Of a stretch of DNA of 64,000 nucleotides, positions 63,814-64,000 are shown piece by piece. The stretch covers positions 186,001 through 250,000 of the forward strand of contig CAVWVW010000004.1 of the NCBI GenBank assembly GCA_963758555.1. The letters are read 5' to 3'. The number at the start of each line of letters is the position of its first letter. The first letter of the stretch is position 1. This DNA is from CAIUMH01 sp963758555. Lineage in GTDB: Bacteria > Actinomycetota > Acidimicrobiia > Acidimicrobiales > RAAP-2. The notes beneath the pieces are model-generated. The model was given only the letters and a program-made list of their open reading frames with translations, searched no databases and was not told the DNA's origin. Position numbers and translations under genes: made by a program.

Positions 63814-64000
63814 AGGTCATCACCGGGACGCCGGGGCCTTCGCTCGGCGCGCGTCCACCCACCGACGAGAGCGCCACTGCGCGTCGGGGCAGTCCAGCAC
63901 CGCTGGCACGAAGATCCTGATGAGCATCGAGCAGCGTTGGCTGAGGGGATCAGGATCGCCGCCGAGCGCGGTGCCCGCTTGATCTGCCTCCAGGAGCTCA
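63810..64000 (+). CDS. Carbon-nitrogen hydrolase (N-carbamoylputrescine amidase-like), 3' end missing
   Basis: Only the N-terminus is in the window. From ATG 63810 the first 20-odd residues are not family-like; a change of frame near 63870 leads to LRVGAVQHRWHEDPDEHRAA, LAEGIRIAAERGARLICLQEL, the nitrilase-superfamily start with the catalytic Glu region. With agmatine deiminase this would complete agmatine to putrescine. One extra base is inferred. Confidence 0.75.

Noticed and set aside
1..64000. CRISPR arrays, transposases and insertion sequences
   Set aside because: I saw no spaced repeat arrays and no transposase-like proteins. The regular repeats at 16-18 kb are protein-coding.

Overview
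The window comes from a high-GC Gram-positive bacterium, most likely an Actinomycetota and plausibly of the Acidimicrobiia. The basis is the strongly GC-ending codon use, several F420-type luciferase-like oxidoreductases, a SenX3/RegX3-like pair, an ECF41-type sigma factor, an SCO6880-type secretion operon, and many acyl-CoA dehydrogenases. The class-level placement is inference. The sequence carries about twenty single-base frameshifts in otherwise conserved genes, mostly one extra base. I read these mainly as consensus errors and give each such gene as one feature over its full span.

Layout. Positions 1-23 kb are a catabolic region. It holds CoA-transferase, acyl-CoA dehydrogenase, acyl-CoA ligase, enoyl-CoA hydratase and two heteromeric acyl-CoA dehydrogenase pairs. 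It also holds a Rieske oxygenase operon with an unusual amidohydrolase, SDR and F420-type oxidoreductases, and a TauD-type dioxygenase. Three promoter regions here share a TCAANNNNTTGA operator-like site. At 15.8-18.1 kb lies a secreted protein built of Cys-pair repeats, followed by a zinc metallopeptidase and a DinB-like protein. At 23.6-30.2 kb there is a tRNA-Arg, a ROK/polyphosphate-glucokinase-like kinase and a five-gene, tightly overlapping type IV secretion-like operon without a relaxase. At 30.3-39.3 kb are housekeeping genes: senX3-regX3, an amidohydrolase, serS, an ABC exporter, a TlpA-like thioredoxin, ctaB and ctaA.

At 39.39-46.31 kb a 6.87-kb integrative element sits in the 3' end of tRNA-Glu, bounded by a perfect 46-bp direct repeat. 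It encodes a tyrosine integrase, an AlpA-like regulator, an excisionase, a replication-type HTH protein, small zinc-finger and HTH proteins, a PIN-domain protein, and an Mrr-like nuclease followed by a pentapeptide-repeat protein. It is visibly lower in GC than its surroundings. This is the most interesting part of the window.

Positions 46.5-51.8 kb encode secreted proteins: an alpha/beta hydrolase, a GDSL lipoprotein, another lipoprotein and an aspartic-protease-like protein. Positions 52.3-57 kb carry a TetR-SnoaL-SDR-LLM cluster and a receptor-type binding protein. Positions 57.2-64 kb carry a secreted beta-propeller protein (with a perfect 44-bp palindrome downstream), an ECF sigma/anti-sigma pair, small membrane proteins, an ECF41 sigma factor with its own recognisable promoter, and an agmatine deiminase followed by the start of a carbon-nitrogen hydrolase (putrescine pathway), which runs off the right edge.
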